Shown here: positions 19,864 to 28,213 of the stretch, one piece after another | How the letters are laid out: the number at the start of each line of letters is the position of its first letter | How positions within the stretch are numbered: position 1 is the first letter of the stretch | Assembly (NCBI RefSeq): GCF_000092065.1 | Contig: NC_009363.1 | Span: 496,001-560,000, forward strand | Direction: 5' to 3' | Length of the DNA stretch: 64,000 bases | From: Ostreococcus lucimarinus CCE9901 | Lineage: Eukaryota > Chlorophyta > Mamiellophyceae > Mamiellales > Bathycoccaceae | Position numbers and translations under genes: made by a program | The notes under the pieces: generated by a model | Database searches by the model: none | The model's input: only the letters and a program-made list of their open reading frames with translations | Told to the model about the DNA's origin: nothing

Positions 19864-20313
19864 TCACATGGACTTTTCAACGTACTTCACCATCAGCGCG
19901 TCGTTCCCTCGCACCGTCGTCTCCACCGCCAAATCTCGGAGGGCTTGCCAATCGAAATTCTCCCGCGCGTAGGCGGCCCTCGTCTCCATCAACCTCAACG
20001 CCGCCAATCGCAACTGCGGCTCGTCCCGCATGAGCGCCTCCAACCACTCGTCTCCGTTTCGCAGCGGATGCGTCTCCAAAAACCCCGCGAGCGCGCTCGA
20101 CAGCGCGGTCGATCCGCCTTCGTTGTCGTAGCTCAGCTCTTGGTCGAGCGTCGTGCGAACCGCGGCGACGGTGAACAGCGTCTTCAGCGCCTCGCTCGCC
20201 TTCATCTCGGGCGACACGCCGTAGCCGAACGCGTCGGGCAGCGTCGACGCGCGCGCGCGCGCTCGCGCGCGCCGCGGCGCCGCCAGCGCCGGCCGAAACG
20301 TCCACGTCAGCAT
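19864..20313 (-). CDS. RBCX: RbcX, Rubisco large-subunit assembly chaperone (plastid)
   Basis: 149 residues. A transit peptide of about 30 residues (MLTWTFRPALAAPRRARARA) is followed by the helical RbcX domain. PEMKASEALKTLFTVAAVRT, LETHPLRNGDEWLEALMRDE and LRLMETRAAYARENFDWQAL correspond to plant RbcX2 (SPEAKAAKDLNNFFTYIAV, LRILEVRSAYCKNDFEW). A C-terminal LMVKYVEKSM matches the family end. RbcX dimers clamp the C-terminus of RbcL during Rubisco assembly. The gene is divergent from the TcdA-TatD fusion with only 26 bp between start codons. A TGTAA signal follows the stop (19834-19838, minus strand). Confidence 0.88.
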   Translation of the reverse strand: MLTWTFRPALAAPRRARARARASTLPDAFGYGVSPEMKASEALKTLFTVAAVRTTLDQELSYDNEGGSTALSSALAGFLETHPLRNGDEWLEALMRDEPQLRLAALRLMETRAAYARENFDWQALRDLAVETTVRGNDALMVKYVEKSM

Positions 20314-20339
20314 GCGTGCGCTTTATTGCGCGACGCTTT

Positions 20340-22295
20340 ATGCGGCTGATCGCGCGCGCGCGCGCGAGGGTCGATCGTCCGACGCGCGCGCGAACGCGAC
20401 GCAAAGCGCGATCGAGCGCGCCGCCGCGCGGCGGGCGCGCGGAGGCGCGAAGCGAGGGCGCGCGCGCGGATTCAGACGCGGCGGCGTGTCGAGTGAAATT
20501 CGCATTCGAAGGCACGGCGCGACTGTACGGTGACGCGCGATACGAGCGGCTGCGCGCGGCGCACGTCCTCGTCGTCGGACTGGGCGGCGTCGGGAGCTGG
20601 GCGGTGGAGGCGCTCGCGCGCACGGGCGTGGGACGGTTGACGCTGATCGATTTGGACGCGGTGTGCGAGACGAACGTGAATCGACAAGCGGAGGCGACGG
20701 TCGAGACGATCGGGGCGTTCAAGGCGGACGCGATGATGGATAGAGTGCGAGCGATAAATCCCGATTGCGACGTGCGCGTCGTGAGAGATTTTGTGCAGCG
20801 AGAGAACGTGGAGGAAATCTTGGGAGGGGCGGCGAGAGAGGTCGGCGGCGGCGTCGATTACGTGCTCGATGCGATCGACAAGGAGAAGGATAAAGCAGCC
20901 ATCATCGCGTATTGCGTGTCGGAGAGGATACGGATATGCTCCACGGGTGGTGCGGGTGGAGTGGATTCGTTGAGTGAGCTGCGCGCGGAGGACTTGGCGA
21001 ACGTGACGTTTAATCGGTTGTTGAGCTCGACGCGAAAGACGTTGCGAAAGCGGTACGCGTTTCCCAAGGAGTCGGGCGACGGCGGGTCGTTTCCCGGGGC
21101 GAATAAGGGCAAGCGTAAGTCGCAGGGGAAGTGGGGCGTGAAGTGCGTGTACGCGCCGGAGAACGATAACACATTTAAAAAGGCCGGGACGAAGGGGCGA
21201 GGTGGGATCGGTTGCGAAGGCGTCGGCGGTTCAGCCGTGTTCGTCACGGGCGCCATCGGGTTCAAGGCGGCGTCGGAAATCGTGATCGATCTTGTGCAAG
21301 ATTCGATGGCGGATGGTAATTCAAGTAATAAACAACCATCGACGGCGACAACTGGGTGGCGCTCGCGCGTGTGGCCGCCGAATGATACGTCCGATACCGC
21401 GGACGATTCGGCGCAAACGCCGAATGAAGACTCGCAAAAAGTTATCCCGGGGCGACAAGACGAACTTCAACCGACGACGGCGAGTCTCGAAGCCGCGCGC
21501 GCGCTAGATTCTGTAGAAATGTTCGATGCGCACTGTCACTGGCATTTGGACGGCGAACGCAAAGCCATTCGCAAGCTTTGCGCGAAACTCGCCGGGGCGG
21601 CGATGACGACGACGAGGCCGGGTGACTGGGGCGCTGCTCAAGCCGTTCGCGAGGGCGACGACGGACTGAACGTGAACGTCCCGATAGCTCTAGGCGTGCA
21701 CCCGTGGTGGGCACACTTAGAAAAGGAAGGTAAAGACGACTGGATGCGAGAGCTACGGCTTAATATCGAATCGACGCCAAACTCCGTCGTCGGCGAAATC
21801 GGCCTCGACAAAGTCGCGACGCCACCAGATGGGTCGCAGCCCGATTACGAAAATCAGCTTGATTGTTTTAAGCGTCAACTAGCACTCGCAACGGATGTGC
21901 GTCGACCGGTCGTCGTACACAGCGTCAAGGCGACAGGGGACATGATGGATATATTCAGGAACTCAGCCGAGTTACCACCTCGAATCTTCATGCACTCGTT
22001 TGGGGGGTCCGAGGATTTTATGAAACAACTCACGAAGATGAAGAAATTCGGCGACCGTTTTTATTACGGATTTTCATCCGTCATTAACCTTCGCTCACCG
22101 AAAACGCAGGGTGTCATAAAGGCTGTACCTGACGACAGACTGCTCCTGGAGAGCGACTTGTGCGACCCGACGTGCGCCGAGGACGAGTTGCGAACGATGC
22201 TAGCAATCATTGCCGACGTAAAAGGGTGGACGGTGAAGGAAGCCGCGCGCGTGACGCGAGAAAATGCGATACGATTCTACTCGTCTAGCGTGTAA
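20340..22295 (+). CDS. Fusion protein: TcdA/CsdL-type tRNA t6A dehydratase plus TatD-type metal-dependent DNase
   Basis: 651 residues in one uninterrupted frame from the ATG at 20340. The N-terminal half (about residues 50-325) is an E1/ThiF-like ATPase of the TcdA family. It has RLYGDARYERLRAAHVLVVG, the nucleotide loop GLGGVGSW near 82, DLDAVCETNVNRQ, DAIDKEKDKAAII and STGGAGGVD. TcdA cyclises tRNA threonylcarbamoyladenosine. A 65-residue Ser/Asp/Thr-rich linker follows. The second half (from about 393) is a TatD hydrolase. Metal ligands are visible in order: FDAHCHWH, GEIGLD, VVHSV, FMHSFGG, LLESDLCDP. TatD proteins are 3'-5' exonucleases or deoxyribonucleases. TGTAA overlaps the stop codon. 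Confidence 0.9.
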   Translation: MRLIARARARVDRPTRARTRRKARSSAPPRGGRAEARSEGARADSDAAACRVKFAFEGTARLYGDARYERLRAAHVLVVGLGGVGSWAVEALARTGVGRLTLIDLDAVCETNVNRQAEATVETIGAFKADAMMDRVRAINPDCDVRVVRDFVQRENVEEILGGAAREVGGGVDYVLDAIDKEKDKAAIIAYCVSERIRICSTGGAGGVDSLSELRAEDLANVTFNRLLSSTRKTLRKRYAFPKESGDGGSFPGANKGKRKSQGKWGVKCVYAPENDNTFKKAGTKGRGGIGCEGVGGSAVFVTGAIGFKAASEIVIDLVQDSMADGNSSNKQPSTATTGWRSRVWPPNDTSDTADDSAQTPNEDSQKVIPGRQDELQPTTASLEAARALDSVEMFDAHCHWHLDGERKAIRKLCAKLAGAAMTTTRPGDWGAAQAVREGDDGLNVNVPIALGVHPWWAHLEKEGKDDWMRELRLNIESTPNSVVGEIGLDKVATPPDGSQPDYENQLDCFKRQLALATDVRRPVVVHSVKATGDMMDIFRNSAELPPRIFMHSFGGSEDFMKQLTKMKKFGDRFYYGFSSVINLRSPKTQGVIKAVPDDRLLLESDLCDPTCAEDELRTMLAIIADVKGWTVKEAARVTRENAIRFYSSSV

Positions 22296-22356
22296 TCTCA
22301 TCGATCGTTTAGAATGTGTGTCGTCTGTTTCAATCTGTTGGTTGCTATCGTTTCGT

Positions 22357-24880
22357 CTAAAAGTAGATGCGTTGGACTTCGCTCTCGGCGAAAGGTAACG
22401 AACATCCTGGACACTTGCGCTGACGTGACACCACGCGTTTGTTGATGCACTCTTCGCAGAACATGTGCCAGCATCGGGTGATGATGACGGCTTTTTGTCT
22501 CTCGCCTTGACACACGTTGCAGTTCATCAACGTCTTGTACGCGTCCACTTCCGCGTGCAAATCCTTAGTCCCGCCCTCTTTGAGTAAGCGGTCGCATTTC
22601 TTTTTCAGGCTGGCGGCAGTAGTTTCAGCCTTAACTCGAGCGGCTTTTTCGGCTTCGAGTTTGGCGATTTCGCTTTCGCTGCGCTTCGTCAACGTCGCGA
22701 CGTTCTTTTCTGATGCGGCGAGCTTATCGCGAACTTCAACGACTTGTTTCTCCATCGCGCGAAGCTGCGCCTTTGATCGGTCTACGTTTTCGCTGTTCCC
22801 ACTGACTTGCTCTTGCATCTTCTCGAACGCCGTTGTGGCTTCGGCGAGTTGTTCCTCGAGCTCTCTCGTTCGTTGGTCTGCGAGCTCGAGATCGCGCTTG
22901 TAATACGCAGCCGTTTCGTTCACTCGCTCGCACTCGTCTTCGAACTTCTTGGCAGAAGATTGCGCCGCGATGCGCTCGCTCGCCGACTTGTTTTGCGCCT
23001 CTTCGCTCGACGCGATGCGACTGAGGAGACGCGTGCTTTGTTCTTGCGCCTCGGCGTACGCGCCTGAAATCGCTTCAATCTCTTCGACGTACATCATCAC
23101 TTCTGCTTGCTTTTCTTCAAGCGCTGCGTTCGCCGCCGTGGCAGTCGCTTCAGCGCCCGCAAGCTGCTCCTTAAGCGTCACAATTTGCTTCTCTAGATCC
23201 GCCGTCTTGGCGGTCGACTTCTTCGCCGCGGACTTTTCGAGAGACGCGACGGATTCGGTGAGCGACTTGACTCGTTCTTCCGCCGCAGCTTTCTCAACCT
23301 TCGCCTTATCGAATAACGCGTACGACTCCTTGAACCTAGTATTTTCATCTTTCAGCACTTTGTTCTCCTTGAGCACGATTTCGAGCATTTTGAGCTTTTC
23401 CTCTTGCGCGACCGCGCCGCCTTGTTTCTGCGTCAGCGAACGCACTTTGTGATCCAATTCATCGCGCAAGGCGCTGATGTGCGAAATGCGCGCTTCCAAC
23501 TCATCCACATGCGCTTCCATTGAGCTCAGACGCTTCATTGCAGCTTCACCACGCTCCGCAGCTTGCCTATCGCGGATCGATTCTTGCATGGCACCGTCCA
23601 TTCGGCGACGGACCGAGCGCAAGTCTTCCGTGAGCTTGTCGTTCTCTTGCTTGGCGTTTTCGTATCGAGTGTTGAGCGCGACGTATGCGGCCGATTTTTC
23701 GATGTTCCCACCATGACTTTGCGCGTCACCTTGCGCGCGAACTTGCACCGCTAACGTTGACTTCTCCTTGTTCAACTCGGCGATGGTCTTCTCTTGAATC
23801 TTCACTTTGGCTTCGAGCTCGGCGATTTCACCGTTGAGCTTGGCTAGATCTCCGGCGGCTGCTTGCGGCGCCGCGGGCGTTCCGGGACGACTATCGGGAC
23901 CGGCCCCGACCTTTGCTCCGTCTGCCACGGCGGCCGCCTTCGCCTGCGCCTCGGCACCCGCCGCGCGAGCGTCCTCCGCCGTCGCCATCTTGGGCAACCC
24001 CTCGATGGTGTCGTCGCCCCCATTCGCCTTGGCGATGGCCAAACGCCGTCGCGTCCCCAAGAGCTGCACCTCCATCTCGTCTAATTCAGCCTGCAACTCC
24101 TTACAACGCGCTGAATCTCGCAAGTACGCGTGCGTCAACGCGTCGTAATCCCGCATCGTCTTCAGCCGACTCGCCTCGAGCGCGTCGATTTTCTTCTTCA
24201 GCTCGGCGTCCCCCGCCCCCGAAGTCTTCGCCTCGATCGCATCCAACACCGCCGCCAATCGTGCCTTGGTATCGTCCGCTTTATCCCTCAAACTCTTCAC
24301 CAGCTTCTCGCGATCCTCATCCTCAAACCTCGACGTCCCGTCCTCCAGTTCGTCCGCCGTCTCGTTCGTTCCGCCCCGTTCGTCGCCGTCGCCTCCGCGT
24401 TTCCGTTTCCCTGTCCCCTCCACCACGTGCTGATCCCCCGCCAGCTCGATCAATCGTTTCAAGAACGGATCGACGTACGCTCCCTCGTTCCCGTCCTCTT
24501 TCTTCGCCGCGCTCGTCTTTTTCGTCCCGTTCGCCTTGGCCGCCAACGCGTCGATCGCCGCGTTCGCCGCGTTCCACTCATTCGTCACGATCCCAAGCAC
24601 GCTCTCGTACTTCTCGCGCAGCTTTTCGTGCGCCGCGAGTTTTCGTTCGAGATCGCGCACTTCCTCGCGCCGCGCTTCGAGCTGTCGCGCGTCCATCGTC
24701 GTCAGTCGCGCCGTCGTCCACGCTCGACTCGAGTTCGATCGCGCAATCTTTCCCCGCGTCCATCGCGCCGCGCCCTTCCGCGCGCGTCCGGGCGCGTCGT
24801 TCGCGCGCATCGCGTCGCGCGCGCACCTGTCCGCCGAGCTGTTGGTTTTTAAACCGCAACACCGGCGCGTCTTCGGCCAT
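22357..24880 (-). CDS. BRE1: BRE1/HUB-type E3 ubiquitin ligase for histone H2B (two exons)
   Basis: Exons 24880-24827 and 24681-22357 give 792 residues. The 54-nt first exon, in a different frame, encodes MAEDAPVLRFKNQQLGGQ. This matches the conserved N-terminal FKNxxL motif of BRE1/HUB1 and runs straight into LEARREEVRDLERKL. The body is long coiled coil. The C-terminal RING finger (about 738-780) is C3HC4: CNVCQG, CWHMFCEECI and RKCPGCSLPF, ending RIYF like other BRE1 proteins. BRE1 monoubiquitinates H2B with RAD6, promoting H3K4 methylation and transcription elongation. Without exon 1, a start inside the Arg-rich intron would be called wrongly. Head-to-head with TRM1. Confidence 0.93.
24682..24826 (-). 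other. Intron in BRE1 gene (145 bp)
   Basis: Read on the minus strand: donor CAG|GTGCGCGC at 24827/24826, CTGAC about 20-25 nt before the acceptor, and acceptor GACAG|CTCGAA at 24682/24681. Phase 0. Splicing fuses GGQ to LEARR and recovers the conserved family N-terminus. Confidence 0.9.
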
Positions 24881-24937
24881 TTGAAGATGGATTTGCGGCG
24901 TCGAATGCCGCCACGCGCGCGTCTGGTCGCCACTGTT

Positions 24938-26908
24938 ATGCGCGCCGCGTCGCGCCTCACTCGAACGAGCGCGAGAATCCGCGTCGAATCGTCGACGAAG
25001 TTCGCGGTGGCAGAATCGAGCGCGCGCGAGCGCGCGAGCGACGCGTTCGAGGCCGCGGCGCGGGCGTTTTCGTCGAGCTTTCCGAGGTTTCGAGGCGGCG
25101 GCGGCGGCGATCGAACGACGTCGGCGCGCGAGAAGCGCGAGAGAAGCGCCGACGAACGCGCGGGAGGGCGGGACGTGAGCGCGAGCGGTGACGCGCGCGC
25201 GATGGGAGACGGCGGCGCCGATCCGAAGGCGCCCGAGGGGTTTGAAGTCATTCGAGAAGGATGGGCGCGGGCGCTGCAGCGCGCGGGCGGCGACGACGTG
25301 TTTTATAATAAGCCGCAAGTGGTCAATCGCGATCTGTCGCTGGCGGTGATACGTGAATTTCAGAAAGTGCGAGCGACAGAGCACGCGAACGGGCAGTCGA
25401 AGCGGAATAAACGGGCGAAAGGGGCGATGTGTTTGACGCCGAGGGACGACGCGTTGCTGCCGCGTTTGCTCGACGAGGACGACAGAGCGGCGTTGTTTCG
25501 AAGCGCGGAGGAACATCGCGCGTGGGCGGCGGCGCAGGAAGAGGAACGCGCGAAAAATGGCGAATCAGCGGCGGGTGAGGAGAAAGCTGTGAAGCCGTTG
25601 AGGGATATTACGATTCTGGAAGGGATGTCGGCGACGGGATTGCGAGCGTTGCGATACGCGCAAGAGCTCGAAAACGTGGGGTGCGTGGTGGCGAATGACA
25701 TGGATCCCACGGCCGCGGAGGCGATCGAGAGAAACAAAGCGTACAACGCGCTTTGCTCACCGGATAAGGCGGAGGCGATCTCGCGAGTGATTCCCCACAA
25801 CGAAGACGTGCGAATGGTGTGCATGAAGCATGAAAAAATGTTTGACGTCGTCGACTTGGATCCGTACGGAACGCCATCGACGCTCCTGGACAGCGCGGTG
25901 ACGTCGGTGAAAGAGGGAGGACTTTTGCTCGTCACCGCTACCGATATGGCGGTGCTTTGCGGGAACAACGCCGAGGTCGCTTGGGCCAAGTATCAGTCGT
26001 ATCCGCTTCGTGCAAAGTATTGTCACGAAATGGCGGTTCGTACGCTCTTGGCGGCGGTGGAAAACGCCGCGATCAAGCACCGACGGCACATCGTTCCCGT
26101 GATTTCGTTATCGATCGACTTTTACATCCGTGTCTTCGTTCGCGTATACACGAGCCCGCTGCAAATGAAACAGACGCCGAGCAAGCTCAGCTACGTGTTT
26201 CAGTGCGTCGGTTGCGACGCGCACGAGCTCCAAGCCGTCGGTCGTCAGCAGACGAAAGGTAACGTCACCAAATATCAGCCCGGCGTCGGACCCGTGGTGC
26301 CGCAGCGATGTTCTAGCTGTGGATGGCACTATAACATGGGTGGTCCGATCTGGAGCGACCCAATCCACGACAAGACGTGGGTCACCAACGTCAAGAGCGA
26401 ACTCGAGCGAAACAAGGATGCGTACCCGGGGTACGGGAAAGTGCACGCGCTGCTCACGATGGCGAGCGAAGAGCTTTTGGACGTACCGTTGCACTACGAC
26501 TTACACGCCATGGGTGGAACGCTGAAGGCTACGCCACCGAGCTTTTGGTTGTTCAAGTCAGCCGTCATGAACGCCGGGTATCGCGTGAGCGGAAGCCACT
26601 CAAACCCGCTCGCGATTAAAACCGACGCCCCGGTGGACGTGCTTTGGGACATCCTACGATGCTGGGTGAAGGAGCACCCGGTGAAGCCGCAGTCGTCGCC
26701 GACACCAGGGGAAGCGATATTGGCCAAAGAACCGACGGTAATCGCGAATTGGACGCGACGCACCGAAGCTCAAAGCAAGGCGCAGAAAGACGGCGTGGCT
26801 CGGTTCCCGCAAAACCCGACGGCGGATTGGGGTCCGAAAAGACGCGCGGGCAAGTATCGCGAGGAAGAATTAGAAGCCAAACGGCGAAAAGAAGAAGAGG
26901 AAGATTAG
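24938..26908 (+). CDS. TRM1: tRNA (guanine-26-N2)-dimethyltransferase TRM1
   Basis: About 656 residues from the ATG at 24938. The SAM motif LEGMSATGLRALRYA is near residue 226 and DLDPYGTP near 306. The zinc-binding pairs CVGC (about 423) and CSSC (about 457) flank the C-terminal domain, which ends in a Lys/Glu-rich tail. TRM1 makes m2,2G26 in cytosolic and mitochondrial tRNAs. Several in-frame ATGs exist: 24887, 24905, 24938 and 25202. The 24938 product begins MRAASRLTRTSARIRV, a plausible mitochondrial presequence; the 25202 product begins MGDGG and would be the nuclear/cytosolic form. Dual targeting through alternative starts is known for yeast Trm1 and is inferred here. The first possible ATG is only 6 bp from the BRE1 start. 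Confidence 0.93.
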   Translation: MRAASRLTRTSARIRVESSTKFAVAESSARERASDAFEAAARAFSSSFPRFRGGGGGDRTTSAREKRERSADERAGGRDVSASGDARAMGDGGADPKAPEGFEVIREGWARALQRAGGDDVFYNKPQVVNRDLSLAVIREFQKVRATEHANGQSKRNKRAKGAMCLTPRDDALLPRLLDEDDRAALFRSAEEHRAWAAAQEEERAKNGESAAGEEKAVKPLRDITILEGMSATGLRALRYAQELENVGCVVANDMDPTAAEAIERNKAYNALCSPDKAEAISRVIPHNEDVRMVCMKHEKMFDVVDLDPYGTPSTLLDSAVTSVKEGGLLLVTATDMAVLCGNNAEVAWAKYQSYPLRAKYCHEMAVRTLLAAVENAAIKHRRHIVPVISLSIDFYIRVFVRVYTSPLQMKQTPSKLSYVFQCVGCDAHELQAVGRQQTKGNVTKYQPGVGPVVPQRCSSCGWHYNMGGPIWSDPIHDKTWVTNVKSELERNKDAYPGYGKVHALLTMASEELLDVPLHYDLHAMGGTLKATPPSFWLFKSAVMNAGYRVSGSHSNPLAIKTDAPVDVLWDILRCWVKEHPVKPQSSPTPGEAILAKEPTVIANWTRRTEAQSKAQKDGVARFPQNPTADWGPKRRAGKYREEELEAKRRKEEEED

Positions 26909-26940
26909 AAGAAAGTTTTGTCATGCACAAATAAGGGTAG

Positions 26941-27708
26941 TCAAACAAAGAAGACTTCGTTCGACAAGAAGGATGCAAACTCGAGAGGTTTCGCGATGAG
27001 GGCGCGATGCGGATGTGCGCCGCCGCCGTCCCACCAGCGGCTGCAAAACGCGCCCGTGGTGTGCTCAGACCATCGCGCAATCATTTCGCGTGTCGTTCGC
27101 GTGTCATTTTCGATACCGATCGCCGTCAAAGGCACGTGTACTTTCTCGGTCGATCCCTCATACGATTCGCTCATTCGGAAGTCCTCTCGAAAGGGAGCGA
27201 TCAACGACGTGGACACGCATCGTAACTCGTCACTCACGCCGTAGCGCCGCTCGAACGCTGCCCAAAATGCGTCGTCAGTTTCCAACTCTGACAGTCGAGG
27301 CGTCTCGACGTCGGTATCGTTGAGCCAGTGCCCCAAACATGGCGCTCTGGCGGCCGACACGTACACGCCCGAGACGCGCTCGCCGAGCGCTCGAGCGCAT
27401 TCAAACGCGATCCACGCTCCGGCGCTATGTCCGTACAAATAAAGCGATTCACCTTTCGAGACGCACCCATGTTCGACGATGCGACGCGCAACATCTCTCG
27501 CAAAATCGACAACACTCCATCTCAGAGTTTCTACCTCCGGAACGCATCGCCTCCACCGGCATGGTTTGTCGACGGCGAAGCATCGCGCGTCGACGGCGCG
27601 CGTGAAATCTCCATTAAAGCACGACGCCGTCGCCCCCGCGGGCGGAAAGCAAACTAGAACCCGATCCATGTTCTGTTTTGCCGGCTGACACGTCACCAGG
27701 TCCGCCAT
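26941..27708 (-). CDS. Type II thioesterase (GrsT/TesA-like alpha/beta hydrolase)
   Basis: 255 residues from the ATG at 27708. A second ATG at 27669 would start at MDRVLVCFPPAGATASCF. The fold has the type II thioesterase order: FPPAGA near residue 21, the nucleophile elbow GHSAGAW near 91, VSAARAP near 116, and a C-terminal WWDGGGAHPH supplying the catalytic His. These enzymes hydrolyse acyl groups from carrier-protein domains of polyketide synthases or non-ribosomal peptide synthetases. No synthase lies in this window. Ostreococcus genomes are known to encode giant type I polyketide synthases, so a trans-acting editing role is plausible. No obvious targeting peptide is visible. Confidence 0.85.
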   Translation of the reverse strand: MADLVTCQPAKQNMDRVLVCFPPAGATASCFNGDFTRAVDARCFAVDKPCRWRRCVPEVETLRWSVVDFARDVARRIVEHGCVSKGESLYLYGHSAGAWIAFECARALGERVSGVYVSAARAPCLGHWLNDTDVETPRLSELETDDAFWAAFERRYGVSDELRCVSTSLIAPFREDFRMSESYEGSTEKVHVPLTAIGIENDTRTTREMIARWSEHTTGAFCSRWWDGGGAHPHRALIAKPLEFASFLSNEVFFV

Positions 27709-27865
27709 CTCCGATCGTCGGCGTCGTCAAATGTCGCGTCGAGTCGGCGACGCGACTCGCGTTCGCGTCGCCGACTCGCGGCGTCGCCCATCGCCCATCG
27801 CCCATCGCCCGCGCGCGCCGACGCTCGAGCGCATTCGCGTCCGCGATCGGCGCCGTCCGACGAAC
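27709..27865. other. Intergenic DNA 5' of the thioesterase gene
   Basis: GC-rich simple sequence with a catcgcc heptamer repeated three times near 27789-27810. It is presumably the thioesterase promoter and the 3' end of the small gene upstream. Overlapping frames on both strands are Arg/Ser-rich with no family features. Confidence 0.35.
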
Positions 27866-28060
27866 TCACGTCTTCCGCCTCGAGACGCGTCGGCGCGCGT
27901 CCCGTCGCGTCGTCGTCGCGTCGTCGTCGTCGCGCGCGTTCAAACCGTCGCTCGGCCAATCCTGCGGCGACGACGCGCGCGTGAAGAGCGCGAGCGCGCT
28001 CGCGACGATCGCGAGCGCGGCGGTGACGATCGCGATGTACTTGCGGAGCGGACACGCCAT
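27866..28060 (-). CDS. Possible 64-residue single-pass membrane protein
   Basis: The ORF MACPLRKYIAIVTAALAIVA... has a short basic N-terminus, one clear transmembrane helix (about residues 9-27) and a polar acidic-then-basic tail. It lies in the 506-bp gap between the thioesterase and aspartokinase genes, on the same strand as both. No family is recognised. Against it: the surrounding DNA is GC-rich and opposite-strand frames are also open. For it: hydrophobic residues are concentrated in one proper helix, unlike the Arg-rich shadow frames nearby. Confidence 0.4.
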   Translation of the reverse strand: MACPLRKYIAIVTAALAIVASALALFTRASSPQDWPSDGLNARDDDDATTTRRDARRRVSRRKT

Positions 28061-28213
28061 CGCGATGGCGTGTGCGGACGGGGAGGGGTCGATGTGATTC
28101 GGGACGCGCGTCCCGGCGACGGCGCGGCGGAATCGACGTCCGATATGTGATGATTAATAAAGGAGGTTACGCGCTGTTCGCTAGTGGTGATCGAAAACGA
28201 TCGTGGGAAATAA

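Noticed and set aside
20312-20533. Start at ATG 20312 or GTG 20316 for the TcdA-TatD gene
   Set aside because: 20312 is in the wrong frame and 20316 is not ATG. The first in-frame ATG is 20340.
24881-25251. Single-exon start for BRE1 at 25251
   Set aside because: It would overlap TRM1 coding sequence and lacks the BRE1 N-terminal motif, which is found in the short exon instead.
27678-28097. 139-residue plus-strand frame with a hydrophobic patch
   Set aside because: The hydrophobic part is the reverse complement of the better-formed minus-strand 64-residue ORF, and the rest is Arg/Ser-rich.
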